A DNA stretch of 64,000 nucleotides from Symsagittifera roscoffensis. Taxonomy: Eukaryota > Xenacoelomorpha > Acoela > Convolutidae. Below, one piece after another: positions 11,580 through 23,970 of this stretch; the first letter of the stretch is position 1, and every line of letters starts with the position of its first letter. The position numbers and the translations under genes are program-made. The DNA is taken from positions 49,435,724-49,499,723 of the forward strand of contig NC_087068.1 of NCBI RefSeq assembly GCF_963678635.1. The letters are read 5' to 3'. The notes under the pieces were generated by a model. The model searched no databases and was not told the origin of the DNA. It worked only from the letters and a program-made list of their open reading frames with translations.

Positions 11580-14500
11580 TTACTTTTCATTTGAAACGGC
11601 CTCCATTCGAAACTGTGTGACTTGCTTGAAAATTGTCTTAGCAGTGTCTATGTTCATGGGTACGTTTTTTGATCTGAACAGAGCCGAGAAATTAGCAGGC
11701 TTCTGTACAAACCGAATGTACAGGTCGGCAAGAATGGGGTAGTGCTCGGGCAATAGTGTGTATTTCTGCCTGTTTTGCCTCTGCTGTCGATTCTTGATGA
11801 AATTTGCTATATCATCATCGTCGAGTGGTCTTCTAATTGTAACAGTTGCACCTGAACCGCTGGAAACTAAAGTTACTGGCACTGCATGGGGGAAGTTGGA
11901 CGTTCTTGGCATATCAATGCTATCATCTTTGTTAGCAATGTCCTCATCTTCATCATCCATTTCGACCGGCTCATTAGTTGACTCATAAGCTGAAAGCGAA
12001 TCTGAATGATCACACTTCATCGAGTCGGATTCTCTGTTTTCGACTGAAATGGCTTCTTCAGGAGTGTCCATTTCTGGTTCGGCAGTTATAGCCAGCTCTC
12101 CTCCACTGAAGTGTCCACGCGTCAAAACTAACTCCGAATAGTGGCTCGCTAAGGCAGCATTACGTTTTTTGCTCGAAGCAACTTCGTAATAGTCCTGCGC
12201 CGTCGACTGCGAATGGCCAGTATGCAGATTGAGGGCATCTCTATGGAGAGGGTTGCTCACACCCTCCTTCCAGTACGATGCCATCAATTTTCGGTATAGA
12301 GTAGAATTGATGGATAGATGGCTCATCCCATGTTGCTTTGGGAGCTGTCGAGCCCAGTTTTTGGTAAAAACATTTTGATCGATGTGATCAATGTCGTCTG
12401 TTGCGTTTAACGGGCAAACAAATATTTATGCTCTTTGCTCATGGTCAGTCTAAGTTTTGCGAATCTGTCTAGCAATGACATCTCTTGGTCACTGAAGCCA
12501 AGAACTTTAACCCCTTCACAGTAGAAATTCTTATGGGTTCTTTCCAAAACCTCCTGTATCTTCTGGATTCTCACTCTCTCCCCGGGTCCTTTCTTTACTT
12601 CAGCGAGATCTTTTGGCGCAAGCTCGATGGCATAGAGCTTTCGATTTTCGGATTCGTGCCGGTTCTGAAGAAACTCAGTCCTGAAGAGACTGACGGATCC
12701 AGAACGGCACAAGTTTCTGAACACAACTAACGCTATCAGATTATTGATCAGTCGTCTGAAATCATCTTCTGCTACGTCAGTATTGGACTCCTTCAAACTT
12801 TCTTCCAGAAAAGCGATAATTCGCTCGCGCAGTTGAAAGACTTCCTTCGGTTCAGGCAACGAGTTACCTGCTGCTGTTGATCTGACAACATGTCTGCGGC
12901 TCCGCGCAGACTTAGCCTCATTTTTTCTCCGCAACCTTATCTGACCCTGGAAGGCAGGGATGTCAGTTTTTTCAGAACCAGAACATCGTTAATAAAGGCA
13001 TCTACCTCCAGTACCAAATAGAGAATCGACTTTGAAGCTGTTATTTTCGGATACATCTGTATCCACTCTTTCAGTTTACTCGGTTGTGTCATGCCCTTCG
13101 TTTTTACAATCATATCCTTCAATTTCCTCATCTTGCCTTTGATGTTAGATTTATTGAAAGTCAAGTTCTTTCCCTTCGCGAAGTCGTTCTCTCGCATTTT
13201 CTGATATCTATTCAGGAGCTTCACAAAATTTACAGTCTTACGAGACAAATATCGTTCTTCACTTTCCTCGACTGGCCTTTCAGCCTGATCTAAAATTTCT
13301 TTCGGCAAATCCCATAGAGATGTGATGGTAACCCAAGAAGGAATGTGGGGGTGCTTGTACCTGCCATCTGAATTTTTGACCTTCTGCCGACTTTTCATGT
13401 GGCACAATTGATTGCACTTAGTGCAGAGAAACTTTTTAATAGTTTTATCTTTGGCTTCCATCATGAGATGGCATCTCTGGTACAGACTCTGTAAAGTTTT
13501 GTCTTTCACTTGATGGCCTCTCTGGAAATGCCGACGCAAACTCCTGTAGTGCGCGAAAAAATCGCCACAAAACAAGCACTAATGTGGTTTCGCCGATGTT
13601 GGACGCTCGACTGACTTCTTTTTAGGAATTGGCGGCTCGCTGTCAGTGGAACCATCATCACTGCTCGATTCAAGCTCTTGTGTTCTCCAAGCCGGATCTT
13701 CTTCTAAATTAAGTCTGGTCGGCTCTTCAAATTGATTTAGATGTTGCGAAACGCTAACATCGATGCTCTCTGACGCCTCGTCAATTCTAAAGATGAAGTA
13801 TGTGTCAGTATTTTTGGTTTCTTTATTAGGTTCATCTTTCAAATGGGTTTTCAAAAGATGGAAGTCCACTTTGTTGGCGAGGCAACTGCACTCCTTGCAA
13901 AAAACAAAGAAATGCTTTTTTTCGCCGTTGATGATGGGTGTCCGACCCTTGAACGGTTTACTGGGACATTCCGTTTGATGGCTGATCATCTCAGAGACAT
14001 ATGCCATTGGGTACGCGCAATGCAGACATATCATTAGGTCTCCGTCTTCGTCTTCCTCATGCGTTTTGTCAATTACTTTACTTTGGCTGAGATTCTTATT
14101 GAAAATTGGTGGCTTAGTTGCTCCACCAGGGCCTCTAACTCGAGCTGGTGGAAAGACCTTTTTCGGAACTTTTTTGTCCGTTAAATTAAAATTACAGTAG
14201 ATAGGTTGCGGTTCTTCTTCTTCTTCTTCTGCTTCATTATCTTCGTCGTCTTTTTCTTCGCAGTTATTGCTATTGGCGATTAAATCTTCAACAAACTGCG
14301 AAAACGAAGCCTTTTTGTCTAACAACGAAGAAGTTTCCGACACATTGCTTTCCGGGTGAGCTGTTGTATGGCTCACTCGCGAAATACTCGATAGAGGGGA
14401 AAGTTCGGGCATAGTATCTTCCTGGTCTCTTGTAGGGCCCGGTGATGCAAGGCTGGTCACATAAGCTTCCTCACAAGGGTTATAAGGTAGTGCTGATGCC

Positions 14501-15212
14501 TGGGGTTGTAATGTTGTTGTTGTTAATGATGAAGTTGTAGTCTCGCTCGGTGATGCAAGGCTTGTCACATAAGCTTCCTCGCAAGGGTTATAAGGTACTG
14601 TTGATGATTGGGGTTGTAATGTTGTTGTTGTTAACGATGATGTTGTAGTCTCGCAAGGCTCGTTAGTCTTGCCAGATTTTGTCAGTTCGTCGGTGCTAGT
14701 TTCAAGCGTTGATGATGTTATTGCAGCAATGTTCTTTCTGCATTTTGGGGTTCTCCATTGCATGAATTCCCCTTGGTAATCATAGGTGATTTCTTCACCT
14801 TTCCGGATTGGTCTCTCACATACTATTTTTATGTGTCGCTCGCCTTTTTTTTTGTCAGTGTGGAGCTTTGTTTTCGAATTGGGTTTGCCGTCCCGCAGTC
14901 GTTAATGAAACGGGCTAAGCCGCTTCTCTCGTCACTTCCATCCATGAAGATATTTTCTGTGGTTATAGCAAAAACATACTCATTTCTGTCCTCCTTCATT
15001 GTTTCAAAATACCCCTCTTTGGTTAGTCTTTTTCCCCGATAGAAAAGAAGGAAATCATTCTTTAAAAAATCAGTCTTTGCAAAAAGGCATTGGCCTTTTT
15101 CGTTAGTTACAAGCTTCACCTCGAAATCTTCCTCTTTGTCTCGGTACGTCCAATCATCGAGATCATACTTCTCGAATCTCCGCTGAAGATGAGATCTCTT
15201 GAGACTTTTCAT
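11580..15212 (-). pseudogene. SET domain + zinc finger + tyrosine recombinase ORF, unit B, frameshifted
   Basis: Homologous to the unit A ORF. The SET N-terminal part (15,212 to about 14,895) shifts frame where four Gs have become three (CGGGAC against CGGGGAC in unit A). After that point the C-terminal SET box (KGEEITYDYQG) is open and runs straight into the 394-codon linker frame (14,763-13,579). The linker holds a duplicated block of about 35 residues (TTTTLQPQ, PCEEAYVTSLASP), an acidic EEEEEE run, a CCHC-like finger (CLHC..HQTEC) and a C2H2-like finger. A stop replaces the Lys before the CLFCGDFF finger at 13,579. Then come 13,575-12,937 (finger, basic region), 12,934-12,407 (recombinase N half, R in CRSG) and 12,326-11,580 (GHSQSTAQDYY box and acidic tail). 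Confidence 0.75.
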
Positions 15213-15694
15213 GAATAACTGGAAAATTATACTGCTTATTAATGAAAGATATTTTACCTTCGTTGATGCATAGTAAAAGCTGAGCCAAAAAGGAACCTAC
15301 ATCACACGAAAGCTCGCTCATCTTTACTGATCTCATACCCTCAACACAATTTAGCAAGACACACAATTAGCAACACTAATTGTGCATCATTCTGAACAAC
15401 CAACTATGGATATCCCAATTCAACTGAACCAACACCAAGGGTTAACTTTTGAGTTGTCTCGCAAGTCTCGGTAGTTTCGCAAGGCTCGGTAGTCTTGCAC
15501 GGTTTTGTCACTTCGTGGGTGTTATAGGTAGTTTCAAGAGTTGTTGATACAAAATTATACTGCTTATTAATGAATGATATTTTACCTTCGATGATACATA
15601 GTAATTTCTGAGCCAAAAAGGAGTCTACATCACACGTGAGCTTGCTCATCTTTACTGATCTCATACCCTCAACCCAATTTAGCAAGACACACAA
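15163..15694 (-). repeat. Duplicated leader, unit B
   Basis: SET-proximal copy at 15,163-15,366 and distal copy at 15,404-15,694. The distal 96-codon frame is leader, then unspliced mini-intron sequence, then LETTYNTHEVTK, then TTEPCETTE. Confidence 0.7.
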
Positions 15695-16145
15695 TTGGCA
15701 ACATTAAGTGTGTATCCTTCTAAACAACCAACTATGGATATCCCAATTCAACTAAACCAACACCTGCTCACTCAAGTCCTGCGTGTTAAGACAACACAAC
15801 TCAGAGAAATAACCTACGTGCTCAAACTCATAAAGGGAACGAAAACGGAGCGGACACGTTGCGCACCAGTGACCCGAAGCCCTGCCTTTTCTAAAAGACG
15901 ACCACTCACAATTGATTCCCTCAAAATTGATAGGAGATTAGCACCCACTTTTGGGCAAACCACTATGTGGTCGACCCGCGCAGTAGCTTTTGGTTTTAAA
16001 GATGAATAATTCCCTTTCTTGGTATAATCGTGTTTTGTATTACAAATACAATACAAGATTATGACTAAAAATTGCAACTTTATCCCAAAATCTAAAAACT
16101 ATTCGCTATCAAACTTGAGGCAATGACATGTGTGTGACCACCTTT

Positions 16146-16903
16146 TTACAGAGAGGCTCCGTATGAATCACGAGGAATAGCGGCGACAAATGACTTTTCA
16201 ACACTGAGGTGCACGAATGCACTTTCCATATTGGTCAATTTAACAACGAGAATTAATTCGCGCACCTTTGTGCACACTTTACTTGGCGTGCCCGGATCCC
16301 CTAGTGGGATTGAGGCCTTAGTTTTTTTGTCTTCTAACGAGACCTGACCGCCCCTTATGGACGGTCCTATGGGTGGCGAGCTTTTCACAACCATATGCCC
16401 CGGGTTGGACCCTAACGGTCCCTGGCCAATAGAGCCTGACTGCAACAGCAGACGCACCTTGTGCGCGGGCATAGCGCCCCTTGTACCCAGAAAGTGTACC
16501 TACTTAATAGCCCTAGCGGCTCTCAGGACCCTTTGTGGTCACTTTTAATGGGACACCACGACGCTATCGAGCTCCCTTAGGCGCGCGCCTGCCGACGGGA
16601 CCCACTATGTGGGTGACCCGTGTCCTCCGAAAATAACCCCGAACTCAGATCATTTGTCCCAAAAAAAACAATAACATATTTGAGTCTCTGTGCATACCGC
16701 ACCAAATGCTTTAGGTCGCTAGTTTTGCGTCCACCAACTGCATTCACATCCAACTTATATTCATGGAACTCTGAATCATCGAAGAAAGTTTTCCAAAAGT
16801 CCCTGAAGTTTGAGTCTCCGATGACGCACATACGATCTTCCAGGCTGTTGAGATTGACTGGTTCTTCTGCAATTTTTGTGATATTTTTCAGCAGTGTGTT
16901 CAT
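16146..16903 (-). pseudogene. SGNH/GDSL-hydrolase-like ORF, unit B (best copy), interrupted by the hairpin cluster
   Basis: Frame 16,903-16,577 encodes 108 residues. G29-D30-S31 is the expected nucleophile block, G57-G58 may be block II, and G82-T83-N84-D85 is a clear block III (GxND) after a hydrophobic strand (YVIVFF). These are hallmarks of SGNH hydrolases (esterases or acyl hydrolases). The frame stops inside the GC-rich hairpin cluster. A second frame (16,472-16,146) ends in a stretch that could be the C-terminal half (VCTKVRELILVVKLTNMES). I do not see a convincing final DxxH block. SGNH ORFs are known in some tyrosine-recombinase retrotransposons (Ngaro) and CR1-type LINEs, so a place in a mobile element is plausible. 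Its role here is unknown. Confidence 0.6.
16262..16614. repeat. Hairpin cluster, unit B
   Basis: Same series. ATCCC-CTAGT-GGGAT is perfect here. Loop changes with kept stems: GGACC-CTAAC-GGTCC, GGGC-ATAGC-GCCC, GACC-CTTTGT-GGTC. The CGACG/CGTCG hairpin has been lost by a small deletion. Confidence 0.7.
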
Positions 16904-17315
16904 TCTAAAAAACTTCCAGAAAAAACGATGTTCTCAAAACAAGGTGGTTAAATTAAAAATAAAATCCTAGACCAAATAAAAATATTTTTTCAATAAGAAC
17001 ATCCTTCAAAATGAACAGAAGAGGCAAAAACATATGATATGCAAGGGGAAGTTTTCTTCAATAAGAACATCTTCAGAACAATAACTTAAAGAAACGATAA
17101 AGGTATACAAAAACTAAACGAATTTTTCTTCAATAGACATTCTCAATGGAAAGGTTCCTTCAATAAGAACACCTTCCGAACAATAACTTAAAGAAACGAT
17201 AAAGGTATGCAAAAACTACCAGAATATTTCTTCAATAGACATCCTCCAACAACAGAAATCTATACTTTGGTATATACAAACACAGTGGAAACAAACACAC
17301 AAGAAAACTCAAATA

Positions 17316-18520
17316 ATGTCTGGTAGTCAAGACCAAAAAGAAAGAAAAACTGCCAGTACTGTGACGACAATTGTTTTCGAACAAAAAATCACCACAGCGC
17401 AAATTCGCTTCTGCAACTATCGCCTACCCAGTAGGTTTGACGAATGAATCAACAATGAACAAATCAAGATGACTTAACAAGCCACACATTGTCCTCAAAA
17501 ATGAAAAAACGTGTACCACAAAAAATTGCATAAAAGATGAACACAAAAAAAGTTATATTTCGGAAACAGAAATACAAAAATCAAAAACTTAGTTCTCCCA
17601 GGAACCGTCAGCATGTCCATAACGCATTAAGACCCCGAAAAAGCGTCGCTGGGTATTTCAAAGATGTCAAAACTGAAGAAACATTCAGTAGCCAAGACCA
17701 AAAGCAAGTGGAAACTACCAATTTGTGACAACTTTATTGAGACAAAAACACTCCAGCGCGAATATGCTAGTGCAACAATCGCAACACTAGTAGAATTGAA
17801 TAAATGAACAAAAATGAGCGCATCAAAAAAAAACTATGTCAGCCAGACACTGTGATCAAAAATGGAAAAACTTGTAACGAGAAAAACCGCATCACTGATA
17901 GACACATGAAAAGACATGATTCCAGAAAAAAAAGTGAGACCAATAATTACGCACTCCCAGTACCCTTAATAAGTTATAAAGGCATTACCAAACCCAAAAA
18001 GGCAGCACTGTCTTTCAAGTTTGTGAAAACTCAAAAAATGTCTGGTAGTCAAGACCAAAAAGAAAGAAAAACTGCCAGTACTTTGACGACAATTGTTTTC
18101 GAACAAAAAAATCATCACAGCGCAAATTCGCTTCTGCAACTATCGCCTACCCAGTAGGTTTGACGAATGAAACAACAATGAACACATCAAGATGACTTAA
18201 AAAGCCACACACTGTCCTCAAAAATGAAAAAATTGGTACCACAAAAAATCGCATTAAAGATGAACACAAAAAAAGACTTATTTCAGAAACATAAATACCA
18301 AAAAAGTGCTTCTTGGTTGCTCTAATTTGGGCGTTCCAGGACCGCCGCGTAGAGGCGAGCACTATCGGCCACATAAAAATTTCTCAGACAAGAGAAATAT
18401 ACACAATAAAACAAAAAAAATTAAGAAAAAATCAAGTAATCGATAAAGAACTAAAGTGTCGGTAACAATTGAGAAAACAAGTAAACAATAACAAAAAAAA
18501 CAATCAAGTGTCTCTCAGTA
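17316..18520. repeat. 718-bp satellite, unit A (two start points)
   Basis: Start motif at 17,316 and 18,039, close in sequence to the unit B copy. Confidence 0.8.
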
Positions 18521-18652
18521 AATCTCGCGAGAGAAATTCCAGGATCGCCAACGAGGAGGTGGACGCAACCGATCCCTTTTTTTTCTTCTTTTTTTTTAAA
18601 AGCTCAATACAAAAAAGCTCAGGTCAAGTAAGTAAAAAAAAATAATAAAGTT

Positions 18653-21600
18653 TTACTTTTCGTTTGAAACGGCCTCCATTCGAAACTGCGTGACCTGCTT
18701 GAAAATGGTCATAGCAGTGTCTATATTCATGGGTAAGTTTTTTGATCTGAACAGAGCCGAGAAATTAGCAGGCTTCTGTACAAACCGAATGTACAGATCG
18801 GCAAGAATAGGGTAGTGCTCGGGCAATAGTGTGTATTTCTGCCTGTTTTGCCTCTGCTGTCGATTCTTGATGAAATTTGCTATTTCATCAACGTCGAGTG
18901 GTCTTCTAATTGTAACAGTTGCACTTGAACCGCTGGAAACTAAAGTTACTGGCACTGCATGGGGGAAGTTGGACGTTCTTGGCATATCAATGCTATCATC
19001 TTCGTTAGCAATGTCATCTTCATCATCCATTTCGAACGGCTCATTAGTTGACTCATAAGCTGAAAGCGAATCTGAATGATCACACTCCATCGAGTTGGGT
19101 TCTCTGTTTTCGACTGAAATGGCTTCTTCAGGAGTGTCCCTTTCTGGTTCGGCAGTTATAGCCAGCTCTCCTCCACTGAAGTGTCCACGCGTCAAAACTA
19201 ACTCCGAATAGTGGCTCGCTAAGGCAGCATTACGTTTTTTGCTCGAAGCAACTTCGTAATAGTCCTGCCTAGTCGACTGCGAATGGCCAGTATGCAGATT
19301 GAGGGCATCTCTATGGAGAGGGTTGCTCACACCCTCCTTCCAGTACGATGCCATCAATTTTCGGTATAGAGGAGAATTGATGGATAGATGGCTCATCCCA
19401 TGTTGCTTTGGGAGCTGTCCAGCCCAGTTTTTGGTAAAAACATTTTGATCGATGTGATCAATGTCGTCTGTCGCGTTCAACGGGGCAAACAAATATTTAT
19501 GCTCTTTGCCCATGGTCAGTCTAAGTTTTGCGAATCTGTTTAGCAATGACATCTCTTGGTCACTGAAGCCAAGAACTTTAACCCCTCCACAGTAGAAATT
19601 CTTATGGGATCTTTCCAAAACCTCCTGTATCTTCTGGATTCTCGCTCTCTCCCCGGGTCCTTTCTTTACTTCAGCGAGATCTTTTGGCGCAAGCTCGATG
19701 GCATAGAGCTTTCGATTTTCGGATTCGTGCCGGTTCTGAAGATACTCAGTCCTGAAGAGACTGACTGTTCCAGAACGGCACCAGTTTCTGAACACAACTA
19801 ACGCTATCAGATTATTGATCAGTCGTCTGAAATCATCTTCTGCTACGTCAGTATTGGACTCCTTCAAACTTTCTTCCAGAAAAGCGAGAATTCGCTCGCG
19901 CAGTTGAAAGACTTCCTTCGGTTCAGGCAACGAGTTACCTGCTGCTGTTGATCTGACAACATGTCTGCGGCTCCGCGCAGACTTAGCCTCATTTTTTCTC
20001 CGCAACCTTATCTGACCCTGGAAGGCAGGGATGTCAGTTTTTTTCTGGAACGATCCGAGTTCAACAACCAGAAAATCGTCAATAAAGGCATCTACCTCCA
20101 GTCTCCAGTACCAAATAGAGAATCGACTTTGAAGCTGTTACTTTCGGATTTATCTGTATCCACTCTTTCAGTTTACTCGGTTGTGTCATGCCCTTCGTTT
20201 TTACAATCATATCCTTCAATTTCCTCATCTTGCCTTTGATGTTAGATTTATTGAAAGTCAAGTTCTTTCCCTTCGCGAAGTCGTTCTCTCGCATTTTCTG
20301 ATATCTAATCAGGAGCTTCACAAAATTTACAGTCTTACGAGACAAATATCGTTCTTCACTTTCCTCGACTGGTCTTTCAGCCTGATCTAAAATTTCTTTC
20401 GGCAAATCCTATAGAGATGTGATGGTAACCCAAGAAGGAATGTGTGGGTGCTTGTACCTGCCATCTGAATTTTTGACCTTCTGTCGACTTTTCATGTGGC
20501 ACAATTGATTGCACTTAGTGCAGAGAAACTTCTTAATAGTTTTATCTTTGGCTTCCATTATGAGATGGCATCTCTGGTACAGACTCTGTACAGTTTTGTC
20601 TTTCACTTGATGGCCTCTCTGGAAATGCCGACGCAAACTCCTGCAGTGCGCGAACAAATCGGCACAAAACAAGCTTTTTTGTGGTTTCGCCTATGTTGGA
20701 CGCTCGACTGACTTCTTTTTAGGAATTGGCGGCTCGCTGTCAGTGGAATCATCATCACTTCTCGATTCAAGCTCTTCTGGTCTCCAAGCCGGGTCTTCTT
20801 CTAAATTAAGTCTGGTCGGCTCTTCAAACTGATTTAGATGTTGCGAAACGCTAACATCGATGCTCTCTGACGCCTCGTCAATTCTAAAGATGAAGTATGT
20901 GTCAGTAATTTTGGCGTCTTTATCATGTTGATCTTTCAAATAGGTTTTCAAAAGATGGAAGTCCACTTTGTTGGCGAGGCAACTGCACTCCTTGCAAAAA
21001 ACAAAGAAATGCTTTTTTCGCCGTTGATGATGGGTGTCCGACCCTTGAAACGGTTTACTGGGGCATTCCGTTTGATGGCTGATCATCTCAGAGACATATG
21101 ACATTGGGTACGCGCATTGCAGACATATCATTAGGTATCCGTCTTCGTCTTCTTCATGCGTTTTGTCAATTACTTTACTTTGGCTGAGATTCTTATTGAC
21201 AATTGGTGGCTTAGTTGCTCCACCAGGGCCTCTAACTCGAGCTGGTGGAAAGACCTTTTTCGGAACTTTTTTGTCCGTTAAATTAAAATCACAGTGGATA
21301 GGTTGCGGTTCTTCTTCTTCTGCTTCATTATCTTCGTTTTCTTTTTCTTCGCAGTTATTGCTATTGGCGATTAAATCTTCAACAAACTGCGAAAACGAAA
21401 CCTTTTTGTCTAACAACGAAGAAGTTTCCGACACATTGCTTTCCGGATGAGCTGTTGTATGGCTCACTCGCGAAATACTCGATAGAGGGGAAAGTTCGGG
21501 CATAGTATCTTCCTGGTCTCTTGTAGGGCCCGGTGATGCAAGGCTGGTCACATAAGCTTCCTCACAAGGGTTATAAGGTAGTGCTGATGCCTGGGGTTGT

Positions 21601-22301
21601 AATGTTGTTGTTGTTAATGATGAAATTGTAGTCTCGCTCGGTGATGCAAGGCTTGTCACATAAGCTTCCTCGCAAGGGTTATAAGGTACTGTTGATGATT
21701 GGGGTTATAATGTTGTTGTTGTTAACGATGATGTTGTAGTCTAGCAAGGCTCGTTAGTCTTGCCAGATTTTGTCAGTTCGTCGGTGCTAGTTTCCAGCGT
21801 TGATGATGTTATTGCAGCAATGTTTTTTTTTGCATTTTGGGGTTCTCCATGGCATGAAGTCCCCTTGGTAATCATAGGTGATTTCTTCACCTTTCTGGAT
21901 TGGTCTCTCACATACTATTTTTGTGTCGCTCGCCTTTTTTTGTCAGTGTGGAGCTTTGTTTTCGAATTGGGTTTGCCGTCCCCGCAGTCGTTAATGAAAC
22001 GGGCTAAGCCGCTTCTCTCGTCACTTCCATCGATGAAGATCTTTTCTGTGGTTATAGCAAAAACATACTCATTTCTGTCCTCCTTCATTGTTTCAAAATA
22101 CTCATCTTTGGTTAGTCTTTTTCCCCGATAGAAAAGAAGGAAATCATTCTTTAAAAAATCAGTCTTTGCAAAAAGGCCTTCGCCTTTTTCGTTATTTACA
22201 AGCTTCACCTCGAAATCTTCCTCTTTGTCTCGGTACGTCCAATCATCGAGATCATACTTCTCGAATCTCCGCTGAAGATGAGATCTCTTGAGACTTTTCA
22301 T
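18653..22301 (-). pseudogene. SET domain + zinc finger + tyrosine recombinase ORF, unit A, frameshifted
   Basis: About 1,216 codons from MKSLKRS (22,301) to the stop at 18,653, in several frames. Segments: 22,301-21,915, SET N-terminal two thirds (GEGLF at residues 40-44, FINDCGDGKPN at 102-112); 21,659-20,691, Ser/Thr linker, acidic run, CCHC and C2H2 fingers; 20,672-20,409, C2H2 finger (CADLFAHC region); 20,405-20,079, basic helical region; 20,005-18,653, 450-residue recombinase. In that last segment R77 (in CRSG), H231/R232, H241 (in GHS) and Y249/Y250 sit where a tyrosine recombinase has its catalytic R, HxxR-type box, H and Y. A KMT5A-like SET would methylate lysines in histones or other proteins; the recombinase would cut and join DNA. 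The frame breaks make it a pseudogene. Confidence 0.75.
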
Positions 22302-22768
22302 GAATAACTGGAAAATTATACTGCTTATTAATGATTGATATTTTACCTTCGTTGATGCATAGTAAAAGCTGAGCCAAAAAGGAACCTACATCCTACGAAA
22401 GCTCGCTCATCTTTACTGATCTCATACCCTCATCACAATTTAGCAAGACACACAATTAGCAACACTAATTGTGCATCATTCTGAACAACCAACTATGGAT
22501 ATCCCAATTCAACTGAACCAACACCAAGGGTTAACATTTGAGTTGTCTCGCAAGGCTCGGTAGTTTCGCAAGGCTCGGTAGTCTTGCAAGGTTTTGTCAC
22601 TTCGTGGGTTTCAAGAGTTGATACAAAATTATACTGCTTAAAAATGAATGATATTTTACCTTTGATGATACATAGTAATTTCTGAGCCCAAAAGGAGTCT
22701 ACATCACACGGGAGCTTGCTCATCTTTACTGATCTCATACCCTCAACACAATTTAGCAAGACACACAT
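22300..22768 (-). repeat. Duplicated leader, unit A
   Basis: Same arrangement. The distal copy (22,493-22,768) is a little shorter (LETHEVTK), and the proximal copy has lost its open frame through small changes. Confidence 0.65.
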
Positions 22769-23333
22769 TTAGCAACATTAAGTGTGTATCCTTCTAAACA
22801 ACCAACTATGGATATCCCAATTCAACTAAACCAACACCTGCTCACTCAAGTCCTGCGTGTTAAGACAACACAACTCAGAGAAATAACCTACGTGCTCAAA
22901 CTCATTAAGGGAACGAAAACGGAGCGGACACGTTGCGCACGAGTGACCCGAAGCCCTGCCTTTTCTAAAAGACGACCACTCACAATTGATTCCCTCAAAA
23001 TTGATTGGAGATTAGCACCCACTTTTGGGCAAACCACTATGTGGTCGACCCGCGCAGTAGCTTCTGGATTTTAAAGATGAATAATTCTACTTCTTGGTAT
23101 AATCGTGTTTTGTATTACAAATACAATACAAGATTGACTAAAAAATGCAACTTTATCCCGAAATCTAAAAACTATTCGCTATCAAACTTGAGGCAATGAC
23201 ATGTGTGTGACCACCTTTTAAAGAGAGGCTCCGTAGGAATCACGAGGAATAGCGGCGACAAATGACTTTTCAACACTGAGGTGCACGAATGCACTTTCCA
23301 TATTGGTCAATTTCACAACGAGAATTAATTCGC

Positions 23334-23689
23334 GCACCTTTGTGCATACTTTCCTTGGCGTGCCCGGATCCCCTAGTGGGATTGAGGCCTTAGTTTTTTG
23401 TCTTCTAACGAGACCTGACCGCCCCTTATGGACGGTCCTATGGGTGGCGAGCTTTTCACAACCATCTGCCCCGGGTTGGACCCTAACGGTACCTGGCCAA
23501 TAGAGCCTGACTGCAACAGCAGACGCACCTTGTGCGCGGGCATACCGCCCCTTGTACCCAGAAAGTGTACCTACTTATTAGCCCTAGCGGCTCTCAGGAC
23601 CCTTTGTGGTCACTTTTAATGGGACACCACGACGCTAGCCGTCGAGCTCCCTTAGGCGCGCGCCTGCCGACGGGACCCACTAATTGGGT
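23334..23689. repeat. Hairpin cluster, unit A
   Basis: Same series. Loop variants with intact stems include GGGC-ATACC-GCCC and ACCCA-CTAAT-TGGGT. The GGACC hairpin has one stem mismatch (GGTAC). Confidence 0.7.
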
Positions 23690-23718
23690 GACCCGTGTCC
23701 TCGAAAATAACCCCGAGC

Positions 23719-23970
23719 TCAGATTATTTGTCCCAAAAAAACAATAACATATTTGAATCTCTGTGCATACCGCACCAAATGCTTTAGGTCGCTAGTTTTG
23801 CGTCCACCAACTGCATTCACATCCATTTTATGGAACTCTGAATCATCGAAGAAAGTTTTCCAAAAGTCCCTGACGTTTGAGTCTCCGATGACGCACATAC
23901 GATCTTCCAGGCTGTTGATATTGACTGGTTCTTCTGCAATTTTTGTGATATTTTTCAGCAGTGTGTTCAT
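23719..23970 (-). pseudogene. SGNH/GDSL-hydrolase-like ORF fragment, unit A
   Basis: Minus-strand frame starting MNTLLKNITKIAEEP. It has a block I GDS in VIGDSNVRDF and a GGRKTSDL turn. The frame ends near the GTND block because of small indels. It matches the fuller unit B copy but lacks four residues before DVNAVGG. Confidence 0.6.

Larger units (their letters stand above)
10246..17315 (-). mobile_element. Tandem element unit B (about 7.07 kb)
   Basis: Second unit of the array, with the same layout and order as unit A and fused to it head-to-tail with no unrelated sequence between. It is the best preserved copy for the linker (one open frame over 13,579-14,763) and for the C-terminal half of the SET domain. 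It still has a one-base loss inside the SET domain near 14,892, an in-frame stop at the first C2H2 finger and further frame breaks around 12,405 and 12,935. Confidence 0.8.
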
